Shown: one piece after another, positions 35,099-47,143 of the stretch
Layout of the letters: each line of letters opens with the position of its first letter
Position numbering within the stretch: position 1 is the stretch's first letter
Source of the DNA: an uncultured Bacteroidales bacterium
GTDB lineage: Bacteria; Bacteroidota; Bacteroidia; Bacteroidales; P3
Direction of reading: 5' to 3'
Length of the DNA: 64,000 bases
Assembly: GCA_910578275.1 (NCBI GenBank)
Contig: CAJTPR010000009.1
Span: 16,454 to 80,453, forward strand
Made by a program: the position numbers and the translations under genes
Notes under the pieces: model-generated
What the model was told of the DNA's origin: nothing
Database searches by the model: none
What the model saw: only the letters and a program-made list of their open reading frames with translations

Positions 35099-35546
35099 TC
35101 GTACCCGTTCCTGCACGGCAACGTCCGCTTGAGAAGAATCTTGGACCGGAAGCATGCGCAAGCCTATTTCCCCTGTTTCCCCTGCTGTTTCCTGCCAAAA
35201 CATGATCCACATCGCCACCGAGCCCGGAAAAAACGCCGGCCGGTACGGACACCGGCTCGTCGGCCATGGTCTTGCACCGTTACCGATGGAGAGATTCCGG
35301 AAAGGACATCGGAATCCTGCATGAGAGCCGTCTGCCACGACGACGAAAGAATCGTCATGAAGGCGATTCGTCAGACATCCTACGCACCCCTTCATATTTT
35401 CATATAAAATATCCACTTTCCGACGGTTTTTATCAACACCTCCCTGTCGACTGCCTTTTTTCCGCTAAATTTGCGTTCCTTGTTCATGATTATAGTTATA
35501 ATTTGAACCGGCAAACCGATTATCATAAAGCAAATACTCTCTTCCT
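35099..35546. other. Intergenic region before the TonB receptor
   Basis: About 450 bases with no convincing gene: the open frames seen in it have no recognisable product. The final 150 bases are AT-rich, suited to a regulated promoter. A -7 box lies at 35466-35473. Confidence 0.5.
35466..35473 (+). promoter_or_regulatory. -7 box for the TonB/DUF5689 locus
   Basis: TAAATTTG fits TAnnTTTG and would give a leader of about 70 bases before the receptor. No consensus -33 element is present, which may mean an activator is required. Confidence 0.5.
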
Positions 35547-38294
35547 ATGAGGCGAACGGCTGCATTGCTTGTCTTGCTCTGCCTTGTGTCTTTTTCGATG
35601 GCGCAACGGGAGGTAAGCGGGACGGTCTTGGAAAAACGCACGAAGAATCCCATCGCGAACGCGCAGGTTTCGGCAGGTACCGAACGGACGAAAGTGCGGC
35701 AAGACGGCACTTTCACGCTCGGAAACGTACCTGAAAAGGGAAAAGTCTCCCTTACCGTATCCGCACCCGGATACAAGTCCGAGGTGGTCAACGTGAAGGA
35801 TTTCTCCGGCGGAACCTACTACTTGGAAGAAAGCCAGGGTGTCAGCGCGGATGAAGCGGCCTCGTTCCTGGAACTCGACGGCGACGAGGACATGGGCTAC
35901 GGCGGCCAGGCGGTGGCTGGACTGCAAACCCAGTCGGAAGACATATTCGACAAGGCGGCGGGATACAACCTCGGTTTCGCCTATTTCCGCGTCCGCGGTT
36001 ACGACAACGAAAACAACAGCGTCTACATCAACGGCGCGTTGATGAACGATCCCGAAAACGGCCGGCCGGTCTGGTCGGAATGGGGCGGCATCAACGATGC
36101 CACACGGAACAAGGAAGTGGTAAGCGGCCTCAAGCCCAACGGATTCGGTTCCGGCAACATCGGCGGGGAACAGGACATCAACATGCGCGCCTCGGCCATG
36201 CCGCGCCAGCATAAGTTCTCGTACGCCATTTCCAACCGCACCTACACCCATCGCCTCATGTATTCCTACGGCTCGGGGCTTACGCCCAAAGGCTGGGCTT
36301 TTGCGTTGAGCCTGTCACGGCGTTGGGGCAACGGATTGGTATATAATACGAACAGCAAGGTCCGCGTGCCCCGTTTCTCCGAAAGTTACGACAAGAAAGG
36401 CGTGCCCGACGGCTTGCTCTACGACGGCTGGGGCTATTACGCCTCGGTGGAAAAACGTTTCGGCTCCACCGGCCACGCACTGAGTTTCGTGGCTTTCGGC
36501 TCACCCACCAAACGCTCGATGCAAGGAGGTTCCTACCAGGAAGTCTACGACCTGGTAGGTAGCAACTATTATAACGGCAACTGGGGATATCAGGACGGCA
36601 AGATACGTTCGGCACGCATCCGCAACACCTTCCTGCCCACTTTCCAGTTGGTTTGGGACTACGATCCGAACACGGACACCAAGCTCAGCACCGTGGCCAG
36701 TTACCAGTTCGGACGTTACGGAACCACTTCGCTCAACTGGTACGACGCTCCCGACCCGCGCCCCGATTACTATCGCTATCTTCCTTCCTATTACGAGGAT
36801 CCGGCCACGGCGGCCATGGTGGCCGACTTATGGCGCAACGATCCGGGCGTGAGCCAAATCAACTGGGACAGGCTTTATGAAGTGAACCATGCCCAGAACG
36901 CCATCGGCAAACAGTCGAAATATATCGTCGAAGACCGGCGCAACGACGTGAACGACTTCAACCTCAGTTCGGTATTGAACCAGACTTTCACCGAACATGC
37001 CAAGTTGACCGCCGGCGTCCGTTTCCGCCACAGCATCACCAAGAACTTCAAGGTGATGGACGACCTTTTGGGCGGCACCCATTGGCTGGACATCGACCAA
37101 TTCGCCGAACGCGACTTTTCTTCCGATGCCGATGAAATCCAGAACGATCTCGACCATCCCGACCGAATCGTCAAGAAAGGCGACAAGTTCGGCTACGACT
37201 ACGACATGCACCTCGTCTACGGCCAATTGTTCGCGACAGGGGTATTCGAATACGCCCATTGGGACTTCTACGGCGGCGCCGAATTTTCCACGACCCACTT
37301 CTGGCGTTACGGACACATGCGTAACGGCCGCGCACCCGAAAATTCCAAAGGCAAGGGCGACGTGCACGGTTTTTACAACTACGCGCTCAAGGCCGGTGCC
37401 ACATGGAAGATAAACGGCCGCAATTACATTTTCGCCAACGTGCTGTGGAAAACCCGCGCCCCCTACCTGCGCAACGCCTATCTCTCGCCCCGCATCAAGG
37501 ACGACGTGGCCAAGCTGGTCAACGAGAAGATCTTTTCGGTCGACTTGAACTACGTGCTCAAGACCCCCGTGGTACAAGGCCGGTTGACGCTATACCATAC
37601 GATGTTCTTCGACGGCATGGAAGCGTTCTCCTTCTATCACGACGACTACCGCACGTTCGTCAACTACACGCTCAACGGCGTGGACAAGATCCATCAAGGC
37701 ATCGAACTGGGACTGGACGTGAAGATCATTCCCCAATTGAACGCCACGCTCATCGCCTCCATCGGCAACTATCGCTACAACAGCAATCCTCTGGCGATCA
37801 TCTCCCCTGAGAACGGTTCGTTCAACGACCGGAGCAACACCGTCTATTACAAGAACTACCACATCACGGGAACCCCGCAAATGGCCGGTTCGCTCGGGTT
37901 GAACTACCAGGCTCCCTTCAACATCTACTTGAACGCCAACCTCAACTACGTGAGCAGCAGTTATCTGAGCATGAATCCCGAACGCCGCACGACGGCAGCC
38001 ATCGAAGGCGTCTCGGCCGACGACAGCGAACTTCTGGCAGCCATCCTCGACCAGGAAAAGCTCCAAGGCGGCTTCACGCTCGACCTTTCGGTGGGCAAGG
38101 TCTTCCGCATGAAAGGCTGGCAAATCAACCTCAACGCCTCGGTGCAGAACGTCACCAACAACCGCAAGATAAAGAACGGAGGCTACGAACAACGGCGTTT
38201 CGACTATGCCGAACACAATGTGGACAAATATCCGCCCCGTTACTTCTATTCTTACGGGACCACTTTCTTCATCAACGTGGGCGTCCGCTTCTAA
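35547..38294 (+). CDS. TonB-dependent outer-membrane receptor with carboxypeptidase-D-like domain
   Basis: The 915-residue protein has a signal peptide (to about FSMAQ), an N-terminal CarboxypepD_reg-like domain (EVSGTVLEKRTKNPIANAQV to about residue 85), a plug domain (about 90-220: YFRVRGYDNENNSVYINGAL, then SGLKPNGFGSGNIGG) and a 22-strand barrel ending in an aromatic residue (INVGVRF). It takes up a substrate with TonB energy. No SusD gene follows; instead two DUF5689 lipoproteins do, so it is not a typical Sus-type glycan locus. The substrate cannot be read from the sequence. Confidence 0.9.
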   Translation: MRRTAALLVLLCLVSFSMAQREVSGTVLEKRTKNPIANAQVSAGTERTKVRQDGTFTLGNVPEKGKVSLTVSAPGYKSEVVNVKDFSGGTYYLEESQGVSADEAASFLELDGDEDMGYGGQAVAGLQTQSEDIFDKAAGYNLGFAYFRVRGYDNENNSVYINGALMNDPENGRPVWSEWGGINDATRNKEVVSGLKPNGFGSGNIGGEQDINMRASAMPRQHKFSYAISNRTYTHRLMYSYGSGLTPKGWAFALSLSRRWGNGLVYNTNSKVRVPRFSESYDKKGVPDGLLYDGWGYYASVEKRFGSTGHALSFVAFGSPTKRSMQGGSYQEVYDLVGSNYYNGNWGYQDGKIRSARIRNTFLPTFQLVWDYDPNTDTKLSTVASYQFGRYGTTSLNWYDAPDPRPDYYRYLPSYYEDPATAAMVADLWRNDPGVSQINWDRLYEVNHAQNAIGKQSKYIVEDRRNDVNDFNLSSVLNQTFTEHAKLTAGVRFRHSITKNFKVMDDLLGGTHWLDIDQFAERDFSSDADEIQNDLDHPDRIVKKGDKFGYDYDMHLVYGQLFATGVFEYAHWDFYGGAEFSTTHFWRYGHMRNGRAPENSKGKGDVHGFYNYALKAGATWKINGRNYIFANVLWKTRAPYLRNAYLSPRIKDDVAKLVNEKIFSVDLNYVLKTPVVQGRLTLYHTMFFDGMEAFSFYHDDYRTFVNYTLNGVDKIHQGIELGLDVKIIPQLNATLIASIGNYRYNSNPLAIISPENGSFNDRSNTVYYKNYHITGTPQMAGSLGLNYQAPFNIYLNANLNYVSSSYLSMNPERRTTAAIEGVSADDSELLAAILDQEKLQGGFTLDLSVGKVFRMKGWQINLNASVQNVTNNRKIKNGGYEQRRFDYAEHNVDKYPPRYFYSYGTTFFINVGVRF

Positions 38295-38315
38295 TCCGTC
38301 AAAAAAATCGAAAAG

Positions 38316-39140
38316 ATGAAAACATTTCATGACATACGCTTCGGGATGCTCCTCATGGCGACGTTCCTGTCGGGGATGACCGCCTGCGTGGGCGAACACG
38401 ACACCCCGAAAGCTCCCGATACCGACCTGAAAGCCAACATCACGATAGCCGAACTCATAAACCGGTTCGGGGAAACCAGCTACACCGATCTCGATTCGGC
38501 ATGGTACGTCGAAGGCGTGGTGACGGCCAACGACATATCGGGCAACATCTACAAGAAAATCTACCTGCAAGACGAGACCGCCGGCATCGACGTGGAAATC
38601 GAAATGACCAAGAACAGCCACAAGTATCCTGTCGGGCAACGTCTGGTGGTTTCGCTCAAAGGCCTGGCCATGGGACTTTACGGAGGACAACCGCAGATTG
38701 CCGGACAAGGGAACAACGTCGTCAAACGCCTTTACGAACCCGAATGCGACGCGCATTTCTTCCGCAAAGGATATGCCTCGCATGCCCATATGCCCGAACC
38801 CGAACTGATTACGATCAACAAGCTCGAATTCAGCCCCAAAAGGTATGTGGGCAAGTTGGTCCGCATCGATTCGGTGCGCTTCGAGGACCCGGGCCTGACC
38901 TTTGCCACGGCCGGGGACGCGGGCAACGGCTCCAACCGCAACATCATCGACAAATTCAACAACAGCCTGGTTTGCCGCAACAGCACCAAGGCCATGTTCG
39001 CCAACGACATCATTCCCGACGGATACGGCAGCGTGGTGGGCATCGTGGGCATCTACAACGGCACGCCGCAATTCTATTTCCGCGACAAGGACGACATCAT
39101 CGGCTTTGAAAATCCTGTCCAAGACAGCATCAACCGCTAA
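38316..39140 (+). CDS. DUF5689 lipoprotein, short
   Basis: The 274-residue lipoprotein has a leader ending in the lipobox SGMTAC. One DUF5689 domain fills it: the consensus TIAELINRFG, then DSAWYVEGVVTANDISGNIYKKIYLQDETAGIDVE (read as separate strands) and PVGQRLVVSLKGLAMG. The strand pattern resembles an OB-fold. It follows the receptor by 21 bases, so it is probably a surface or periplasmic partner. No catalytic residues are visible. Confidence 0.8.
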   Translation: MKTFHDIRFGMLLMATFLSGMTACVGEHDTPKAPDTDLKANITIAELINRFGETSYTDLDSAWYVEGVVTANDISGNIYKKIYLQDETAGIDVEIEMTKNSHKYPVGQRLVVSLKGLAMGLYGGQPQIAGQGNNVVKRLYEPECDAHFFRKGYASHAHMPEPELITINKLEFSPKRYVGKLVRIDSVRFEDPGLTFATAGDAGNGSNRNIIDKFNNSLVCRNSTKAMFANDIIPDGYGSVVGIVGIYNGTPQFYFRDKDDIIGFENPVQDSINR

Positions 39141-39144
39141 AACG

Positions 39145-39153
39145 AGGAGGTGA
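39145..39153 (+). promoter_or_regulatory. Near-perfect Shine-Dalgarno sequence
   Basis: AGGAGGTGA lies 6 bases (from the end of GGAGG) before the start of the second DUF5689 gene at 39157. It matches nine bases of the 16S anti-Shine-Dalgarno region. Most other genes in the window have none. Confidence 0.8.
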
Positions 39154-39156
39154 ATC

Positions 39157-40549
39157 ATGAAAACAAACGCTTTCGGCATCATAAGAAACGGTCTTTTGGC
39201 AACAGGGGCGGCCTTGACGCTTGTTTCCTGCGTCAAGTTCCAACACGACGACCTTCCTCAAGAAGACTTGAACTTCACACCGCAGAATGCCAAGATAATG
39301 AGCATAGAGGAACTCTCGGGTCATTATCCGGGAGATTTCGATTCGGTGGGACAATTCCTGGACATGGAAACCGGCGATTCGGTATGGCGCGACATCTACC
39401 TCAACGTCACGGTAATCGGCAACGACATTTCCGGCAACCTCTACAAGAGCATGTACGTGCGCGACAAGATCGGAGAACGCGCCTTGAACCTGAGCGTGGA
39501 CAAGACGGGACTTTACAACTTCTACCCCGTGGGGCAAGAACTGTTCATCAAGGTGTCCGGATTATACTTCGGCCGTTACGAAAGCCTGCCGCAATTGGGA
39601 TTCCGCTACGCCGACGACAACGGATCGGTTTCCCTGGGTCGTATTCCCGACGCGGTATTCGTCCGCCACGTCCATAAGAACGGCCTGCCGCCTTCCCATC
39701 CCGACTCCTTGCCCCGACCCATCGAAATCACGTCGGCAAGCCAACTGGAAGACCCGATGCTGTACAACCAACTCGTCGTATTGCGGAACGTACAGTTTTC
39801 GGGCGACGAAGTAGGCATGCCGTTCGCCCCGGCGCCGCCCGCAGGTACGAACCCCGTTTCGACCAACCGGTTTTTCAGCATCGACGGAGAGGGTTCTTTC
39901 GTACTACGCACCAGCAGCGCGTGCCGTTTCTTCAAACGGCCCGTTCCCGCCGGCATAGGCGACATGGTCTGCATCTACGCCATTTACGGCGATACCAAGC
40001 AGTTTTACCTGCGTTCGTTCAACGACTTGGACACCGCCAAGTTCAACGCCACGGGCGAAGTGAACTATCCCATATTCTCCGCTTCCTTCAGTTCCGACAT
40101 TTCCGGATTCAAGGTGGTCAACATCAAAGGAAAAGCCATTTGGACCTGGGGCAAATACGGTGACGGCTGCGCCATGATCCAAGGTTCGCGCGACGGCAAG
40201 GAAATAAACGAAGACTGGATGATTTCCGATGAAATCGAGATAGGGGAACCGTTCAACGACGTGCAATTCAGTTTCGAGCAGGCGCTCAGCTACAAATACG
40301 ATTCGCCCTACGACTGGTACACGGTGCGCATCTCCACCGACTACGATCCCGACCGGCACGCCGACCCGCGCGAAGCGACTTGGAGGATATTGGAAATCCC
40401 CAATCCCCATCCGGGCAACAACTTCGATTTCCAATCCAGCGGAAACATCGACTTCAAGTATCTCAAGGGGCAAAAGTTCCGCATCGCCTTTGTCTACAAG
40501 AGCGACAGCGAAACCATGGCTACCTGGGAGGTCAACAAGGTGAAGGTGA

Positions 40550-40563
<14 letters not shown>
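39157..40563 (+). CDS. DUF5689 lipoprotein with choice-of-anchor-J-like domain
   Basis: The 468-residue lipoprotein (leader with lipobox LVSC near residue 26) has a DUF5689-like domain in the first half (RDIYLNVTVIGNDISGN LYKSMYVRD, then PVGQELFIKVSGLYFGRY) and a beta-sandwich in the second half (FSASFSSDISGFKVVNIKG, then WKIS-like EDWMISDEIEIGEPF) like choice-of-anchor-J domains. It is paired with the shorter DUF5689 gene and the receptor. It is unusual in having a strong Shine-Dalgarno sequence. Its last 14 bases overlap the recQ start. Confidence 0.78.
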
Positions 40564-42481
<1,918 letters not shown>

Positions 42482-42534
42482 ATAGCGGGCCTTACACGTG
42501 TTTTTTGTACTTTCGCATCGCAAAACGACCACTC

Positions 42535-43470
42535 ATGTTCGTAAGACTTTCCAAGAACAACCTGCCGCTGCAATTCGTGCTGCTGGTTCTCTTTTCCCTG
42601 ATATTATGGGGCAAGAGTTTCGTGACGGGCGGATTCAGCCGAGGCTCATGCTGGCTTTGGTGGGCCGTATGCCTGCTCATGGCCGTGGGCGTCGCGTTCA
42701 TGGTACGCCGGCAACAGGTTTCACGGAATCCCGGCATGCAAGGCCTGCTTTTCCTGTGTATCGCCGTTCCGCTGACAGGCACGGAATATCTCCCGCAGAC
42801 ATGGGTCTATCCGCTGTTCCTGCTTTCGTTCTACTACATCTTCAACATGTACGGGAAAGACAAGCCCTATCCCGACATATTCAACGCGGCCTTTTTCTGG
42901 AGCGCGGCCACGATTTTCCTGCCCGACCTGTTCTTCACGATGCCCTGCCTGCTGCTCGTCCTGCTGGCCTATGCCGCCGGCGACAAGCATTCCTGGCTTT
43001 CGTCCCTGTTCGGAATGGGCGTTCCTTATCTTTTCCTCGCCGCCTACGATTTCTTGTCGGGAAACAGCCTCTTGCAAGACAACATGACACGGATCATGGT
43101 TTTCGGCCTGCCCGACTTTTCGTCCATGGCGCCGATTCCCGGCATCTTGCTGCTGGGCTGCGTGACCATGGCGCTGCTTTCCTTGTTTTCGCTCCACAAG
43201 TTCCTGCAAGACATAGAAATGACCGAACGGCGCAAGTCGTCGGCCATGACGACGATATTCATTTACCTGCTCGTATTCTTCCTGTTTTCAGCGGGAAGGG
43301 TTCCCGCCTCCCACTGGTTCCCGCTTTTCTTTCCGGTGGCCTTCTTCTGCACGAAATTCATCGTCTATACGCACCAAGCCGTTCTCAAAGAAGTGATTTT
43401 CATCCTGCTCCTCGCCTTGAGCGTATCAGGAGTCTACATTAATTCATCGGTATGGCCAGGCTTTTTTTAG
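42535..43470 (+). CDS. Polytopic membrane protein (DUF6427-like)
   Basis: The 311-residue protein has about nine hydrophobic segments (FVLLVLFSLILWG, WWAVCLLMAVGVAFMV, ILLLGCVTMALLSLFSL and others) and a start at 42535 (MFVRLSKNNLP). I recognise the pattern of a Bacteroidota membrane family (DUF6427) of unknown function. It lies between recQ and the RsmI fusion and overlaps the latter by 19 bases. No catalytic motif is seen. Confidence 0.7.
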   Translation: MFVRLSKNNLPLQFVLLVLFSLILWGKSFVTGGFSRGSCWLWWAVCLLMAVGVAFMVRRQQVSRNPGMQGLLFLCIAVPLTGTEYLPQTWVYPLFLLSFYYIFNMYGKDKPYPDIFNAAFFWSAATIFLPDLFFTMPCLLLVLLAYAAGDKHSWLSSLFGMGVPYLFLAAYDFLSGNSLLQDNMTRIMVFGLPDFSSMAPIPGILLLGCVTMALLSLFSLHKFLQDIEMTERRKSSAMTTIFIYLLVFFLFSAGRVPASHWFPLFFPVAFFCTKFIVYTHQAVLKEVIFILLLALSVSGVYINSSVWPGFF

Positions 43471-44567
43471 TACCCACGCCCGTGGGCAACCTTTCGGACT
43501 TCACCCGACGTGCCGAGGAGGTACTCAAGGCTTGCGACCTGATCCTGGCCGAAGATACCCGCACCAGCGGAAAGTTGTTGCAGCATTACGGCATCCATAC
43601 GCCCTGCCGCGCCTATCACCAGTTCAACGAACACAAGATTTGCCGCCAGGTGACGGACATGCTCAGGCAAGGACAGGACATTGCCGTGATCACCGACGCG
43701 GGCACGCCCGGCATTTCCGATCCCGGTTTCTTGCTGGTGAGGGAATGCGTGCAGGAAGGCATCGAGGTGGAGTGCCTGCCCGGCGCGACGGCGTTCGTCC
43801 CGGCCCTTGTCCAATCGGGCTTTCCTTGCGAACGTTTCGCCTTCGAAGGATTCCTGCCGCACCAGAAAGGACGCAATGCAAGAATCGAGCAATTGAAATG
43901 GCAGGAACGCACCATGATCATCTACGAATCGCCACACCGCATCGCCAAGACACTCCGGCAATTGGCGCAGGCGCTGGGAGGCGAACGCAAAGCCTGCCTG
44001 TGTCGCGAAATATCGAAGGTACATGCGGAAAACAAGCGGGGAACCCTGCAGGAATTGGCCGACTTCCATGAAAGGAACGAGGCCAAGGGCGAAATGGTGC
44101 TGATCGTGGAGGGACGTCCCGCACCCTGCCATAGCTACGACTACCCGCGGCCCGCCTTGACGGCGGATTTCCTGCTCGTGGCACGACTGCCCGACGACAG
44201 CCGCCACTTGCTGTTGGTGGAACGGAAAAACGAACCGTTCAAAGGTTGTTTCGCCTTTCCGGGCGGTTTCGTGAACGAAGACGAGACCTTGGAACGGGCG
44301 GCGGTACGCGAACTGCGCGAAGAAACAGGCATCCGGCTGAAAGACTACGGCTTGCAAGCCCTTCCGTTCCGTCCTTACAGCGATCCGGAACGCGACCCGC
44401 GCGGGCGCACCGTGACGATGACCTATCACGCGCTGCTGAACTGCGATACGCTGCCCGAAGTCGCCGCAGAGGACGACGCGGCGGAAGCCCGATGGTTCAA
44501 CGTGGAAAGCCTGCCGCCCTTGGCCTTCGACCATGAAAGGATCTGGCAGGACTTCCTGCATCGATAA
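43452..44567 (+). CDS. rsmI: RsmI-NUDIX fusion protein
   Basis: The 371-residue protein joins two domains in one continuous frame. Residues 1-225 are RsmI, the 16S rRNA C1402 2'-O-methyltransferase: it has VPTPVGNLSDFT, AEDTRTSGKLL, SDPG and the IYESPHR motif. After EGRPAPCHSYDYPRPAL comes a NUDIX hydrolase with the NUDIX box GGFVNEDETLERAAVRELREETGI (23 residues, conserved G, E, R-E-x-x-E-E-x-G) and YDYPRPALTADFLLV as its first strand. Separate NUDIX genes of this type hydrolyse ADP-ribose or related nucleotides. RsmI normally ends near residue 225-290 with no such domain. A terminator follows at 44661. Confidence 0.88.
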   Translation: MARLFLVPTPVGNLSDFTRRAEEVLKACDLILAEDTRTSGKLLQHYGIHTPCRAYHQFNEHKICRQVTDMLRQGQDIAVITDAGTPGISDPGFLLVRECVQEGIEVECLPGATAFVPALVQSGFPCERFAFEGFLPHQKGRNARIEQLKWQERTMIIYESPHRIAKTLRQLAQALGGERKACLCREISKVHAENKRGTLQELADFHERNEAKGEMVLIVEGRPAPCHSYDYPRPALTADFLLVARLPDDSRHLLLVERKNEPFKGCFAFPGGFVNEDETLERAAVRELREETGIRLKDYGLQALPFRPYSDPERDPRGRTVTMTYHALLNCDTLPEVAAEDDAAEARWFNVESLPPLAFDHERIWQDFLHR

Positions 44568-44660
44568 AACGCCTGTCGCGGCACCTCCTGCCCGAACCCC
44601 GCCATCGCATGCTTCTTCTTGCCTGCGCGCACAAGGCGGAACCGTTGACACATCCAAAAA

Positions 44661-44694
44661 GAAAGCCCGGCGAGTTGAACTCGCCGGGCTTTTC
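44661..44694. terminator. Bidirectional terminator between RsmI-NUDIX and pnp
   Basis: A stem of AAAGCCCGGCGAG and CTCGCCGGGCTTT over TTGAA. T runs on both sides serve both convergent transcripts. Confidence 0.85.
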
Positions 44695-44732
44695 AAAACC
44701 GGTCATCGCGGCAACGGCCGCGACAATCCGTA

Positions 44733-47018
44733 TTACATCATGTCGTCGGACGGCGTGAAGCCTTCATTGTTGCTCCGCAACTTGGGCGCGCCGAGCCTGT
44801 TCTCGGGACGCGGACGTTCGGAACGGTCATGACGGTCGAAGCCTCCACGGCGTTCGCCACGCGGTTCGCGCGGTTCACGACGCGGTTCGACATAGCCTTC
44901 GGGCTTGGGTTCGAGCACGCGACGGGAAAGACGGAGCTTGCCCGAGCGGGGATCCACCTCGATAAGCTGCACACGTACCTTGTCGCCTTCGTGCAACACG
45001 TCTTCGACGCGTTCCACACGGTTCCAGCTTATTTCGGAAACGTGCAAGAGGCCGTCCTTGCCCGGCAGGATTTCCACGAAAGCGCCGAACGGCTGGATCG
45101 ACCGTACCGTACCCTCGTATATTTCTCCGACCTCGGGAACGGCGGTAAGGGCCTTGATACGGGCCAAGGCGATGTCCATGCCTTCCTTGTTGCTTCCGGC
45201 AATGTCCACGACGCCGAATTCGCCCACTTCCTCGATCGAGATCTCGCAACCGCTTTCACGCTGCATCTCCTGGATGACCTTGCCGCCGGTTCCGATGACG
45301 GCTCCGATGAATTCGCGCGGAATACGGATCTGGATGATGCGCGGAGCATGGGGCTTGTAGTCTTCACGCGGAGCGGAAATGACTTCGAGCATCTTGCCCA
45401 GGATATGGGCACGGCCGCGATGAGCCTGCGCCAAGGCCTTGCCGAGAATCTCATAGGAGAGACCGTCGATCTTGATGTCCATCTGGCAGGCGGTAATGCC
45501 GTCGGGCGTTCCGCAAACCTTGAAGTCCATGTCGCCCAGATGATCCTCGTCGCCCAGAATATCGGAAAGAACGGCGAATTCGCCCGTCTTGGGATCGGTG
45601 ATCAATCCCATGGCGATACCGCTGACAGGCTTGCCGATCTTCACACCGGCATCCATCAACGCCAGACAGCCGGCGCAAACCGTGGCCATGGACGAAGAAC
45701 CGTTCGATTCCAGAATATCGGAAACGATACGGATCGTATAGGGATTGGCCTCGCCCGTGGGCAATACCTGCTTGAGGGCGCGCATGGCCAGGTTCCCGTG
45801 ACCGATCTCGCGACGACCCGTACCGCGTACCGGCTTCACCTCGCCCGTGGCGAAAGGAGGAAAATTATAGTGCAGCAAGAAGTTGTTCTTGCCTTCGATG
45901 ATGGCTCCGTCGATCGTTTGTTCATCCAGCTTGGAACCGAGCGTGACCGTGCTCAACGACTGGGTCTCGCCACGGGTAAAAATGGATGAACCGTGGGGGC
46001 CGGGCAACACGTCCACTTCGCACCAGATCGGACGAATGTCTTCCAATCCGCGACCGTCCAGACGAATCCTCTCCTTGAGAATCATGTCGCGGACCGCATC
46101 GCGATGCACGTCGTGGAAATAACGGTCGATCATGAATTCCTTTCCGGCCAAGGTCTCGGCGGTAAAGTTTTCCTCGATGAACGCCTTCTTGATGGCATCG
46201 ATCTTGCGGGCGCGGAGTTTCTTGTCGGCCACGCATTCACGGGCGCAATCGTAACACTTCTGATAGCATTTTTCGCGAACCAAGGACTTCAGGGCCTCAT
46301 CGTTCATTTCATGGCAGTATTCGCGTTTGGGTTTGCCTACTTCCTTGGCCAGATCCAACTGCACCTGGCACTGTACCTTGATGGCCTCATGGGCGGCCTT
46401 CAAGGCCTCGATCATCACCTCCTCGCTCACTTCCTTCATTTCGCCTTCCACCATCGAGATGTCGTCGATCGTGGCACCCACCATCAATTCCAAGTCGGCT
46501 TGTTCCATCTGGGCCACCGAAGGGTTGATGACGAACTGGCCGTTCACACGGGCCACGCGAACTTCGGATATGGGACCGTTGAACGGAATATCGGAAATGG
46601 TAAGGGCCGTGGACGCGGCCAAGGCGGCGAAAGCATCGGGCAAGTTGTCGCGATCGCCCGAAACGAGATAGACCAGCACCTGGGTGTCGGCATGGTAGTT
46701 GTCGGGGAACAAGGGACGCAAAGCCCTGTCGATCAAACGGGAAATCAGGATTTCATATTCCGAAAGACGAGCTTCGCGCTTGAAAAAACCGCCGGGGAAA
46801 CGTCCCACGGAAGCGTATTTCTCTTGATAATCCACCGTAAGGGGCATGAAGTCGACGTTCTCGCCCACTTCGGTCTTGCTGCAGACCGTAGCCAGGATCA
46901 CGGTGTCGCCACATTTGACGACAGCCGAACCGTCGGCCTGCTTGGCCAATTTGCCCGTTTCGATAATCACCTCCCGGCCATCGGGCAGGTTGAATTTTTT
47001 TTGTGTACCTAATACCAT
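44733..47018 (-). CDS. pnp: Polyribonucleotide nucleotidyltransferase
   Basis: The 761-residue enzyme degrades RNA phosphorolytically from the 3' end. Two RNase PH domains are visible (first: RVNGQFVINPS; second: GKNNFLLHYNFPPFATGE and MDIKIDGLS), then a KH domain (IGAVIGTGGKVIQEM) and an S1 domain (GEIYEGTVRSIQPFGAFVEILPGKDG). The tail is rich in Arg, Gly, Glu and Pro (RREPREPRGERRGG). Order rpsO-pnp is the usual one, read leftward. A terminator lies between them (47144-47174), so pnp probably also has its own promoter, which I cannot place. Confidence 0.97.
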   Translation of the reverse strand: MVLGTQKKFNLPDGREVIIETGKLAKQADGSAVVKCGDTVILATVCSKTEVGENVDFMPLTVDYQEKYASVGRFPGGFFKREARLSEYEILISRLIDRALRPLFPDNYHADTQVLVYLVSGDRDNLPDAFAALAASTALTISDIPFNGPISEVRVARVNGQFVINPSVAQMEQADLELMVGATIDDISMVEGEMKEVSEEVMIEALKAAHEAIKVQCQVQLDLAKEVGKPKREYCHEMNDEALKSLVREKCYQKCYDCARECVADKKLRARKIDAIKKAFIEENFTAETLAGKEFMIDRYFHDVHRDAVRDMILKERIRLDGRGLEDIRPIWCEVDVLPGPHGSSIFTRGETQSLSTVTLGSKLDEQTIDGAIIEGKNNFLLHYNFPPFATGEVKPVRGTGRREIGHGNLAMRALKQVLPTGEANPYTIRIVSDILESNGSSSMATVCAGCLALMDAGVKIGKPVSGIAMGLITDPKTGEFAVLSDILGDEDHLGDMDFKVCGTPDGITACQMDIKIDGLSYEILGKALAQAHRGRAHILGKMLEVISAPREDYKPHAPRIIQIRIPREFIGAVIGTGGKVIQEMQRESGCEISIEEVGEFGVVDIAGSNKEGMDIALARIKALTAVPEVGEIYEGTVRSIQPFGAFVEILPGKDGLLHVSEISWNRVERVEDVLHEGDKVRVQLIEVDPRSGKLRLSRRVLEPKPEGYVEPRREPREPRGERRGGFDRHDRSERPRPENRLGAPKLRSNNEGFTPSDDMM

Positions 47019-47143
47019 AACGTTGAATTTCTGCCTCGTTCAAGCGGATAACCGCCGAGGCCATTTATAATGCTTGATTTTCTTATTTTTCCGAAAATAA
47101 GGCCGATTATTTGCAAAGAACCAATCAGCCAATATAAAACAAG

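Noticed and set aside
35099..35546. A gene in the intergenic region before the TonB receptor
   Set aside because: The open frames there are short, lack a plausible start context and resemble nothing known.
44568..44732. Small gene between the RsmI fusion and pnp
   Set aside because: The region is the terminator plus flanks; no conserved short protein is evident.
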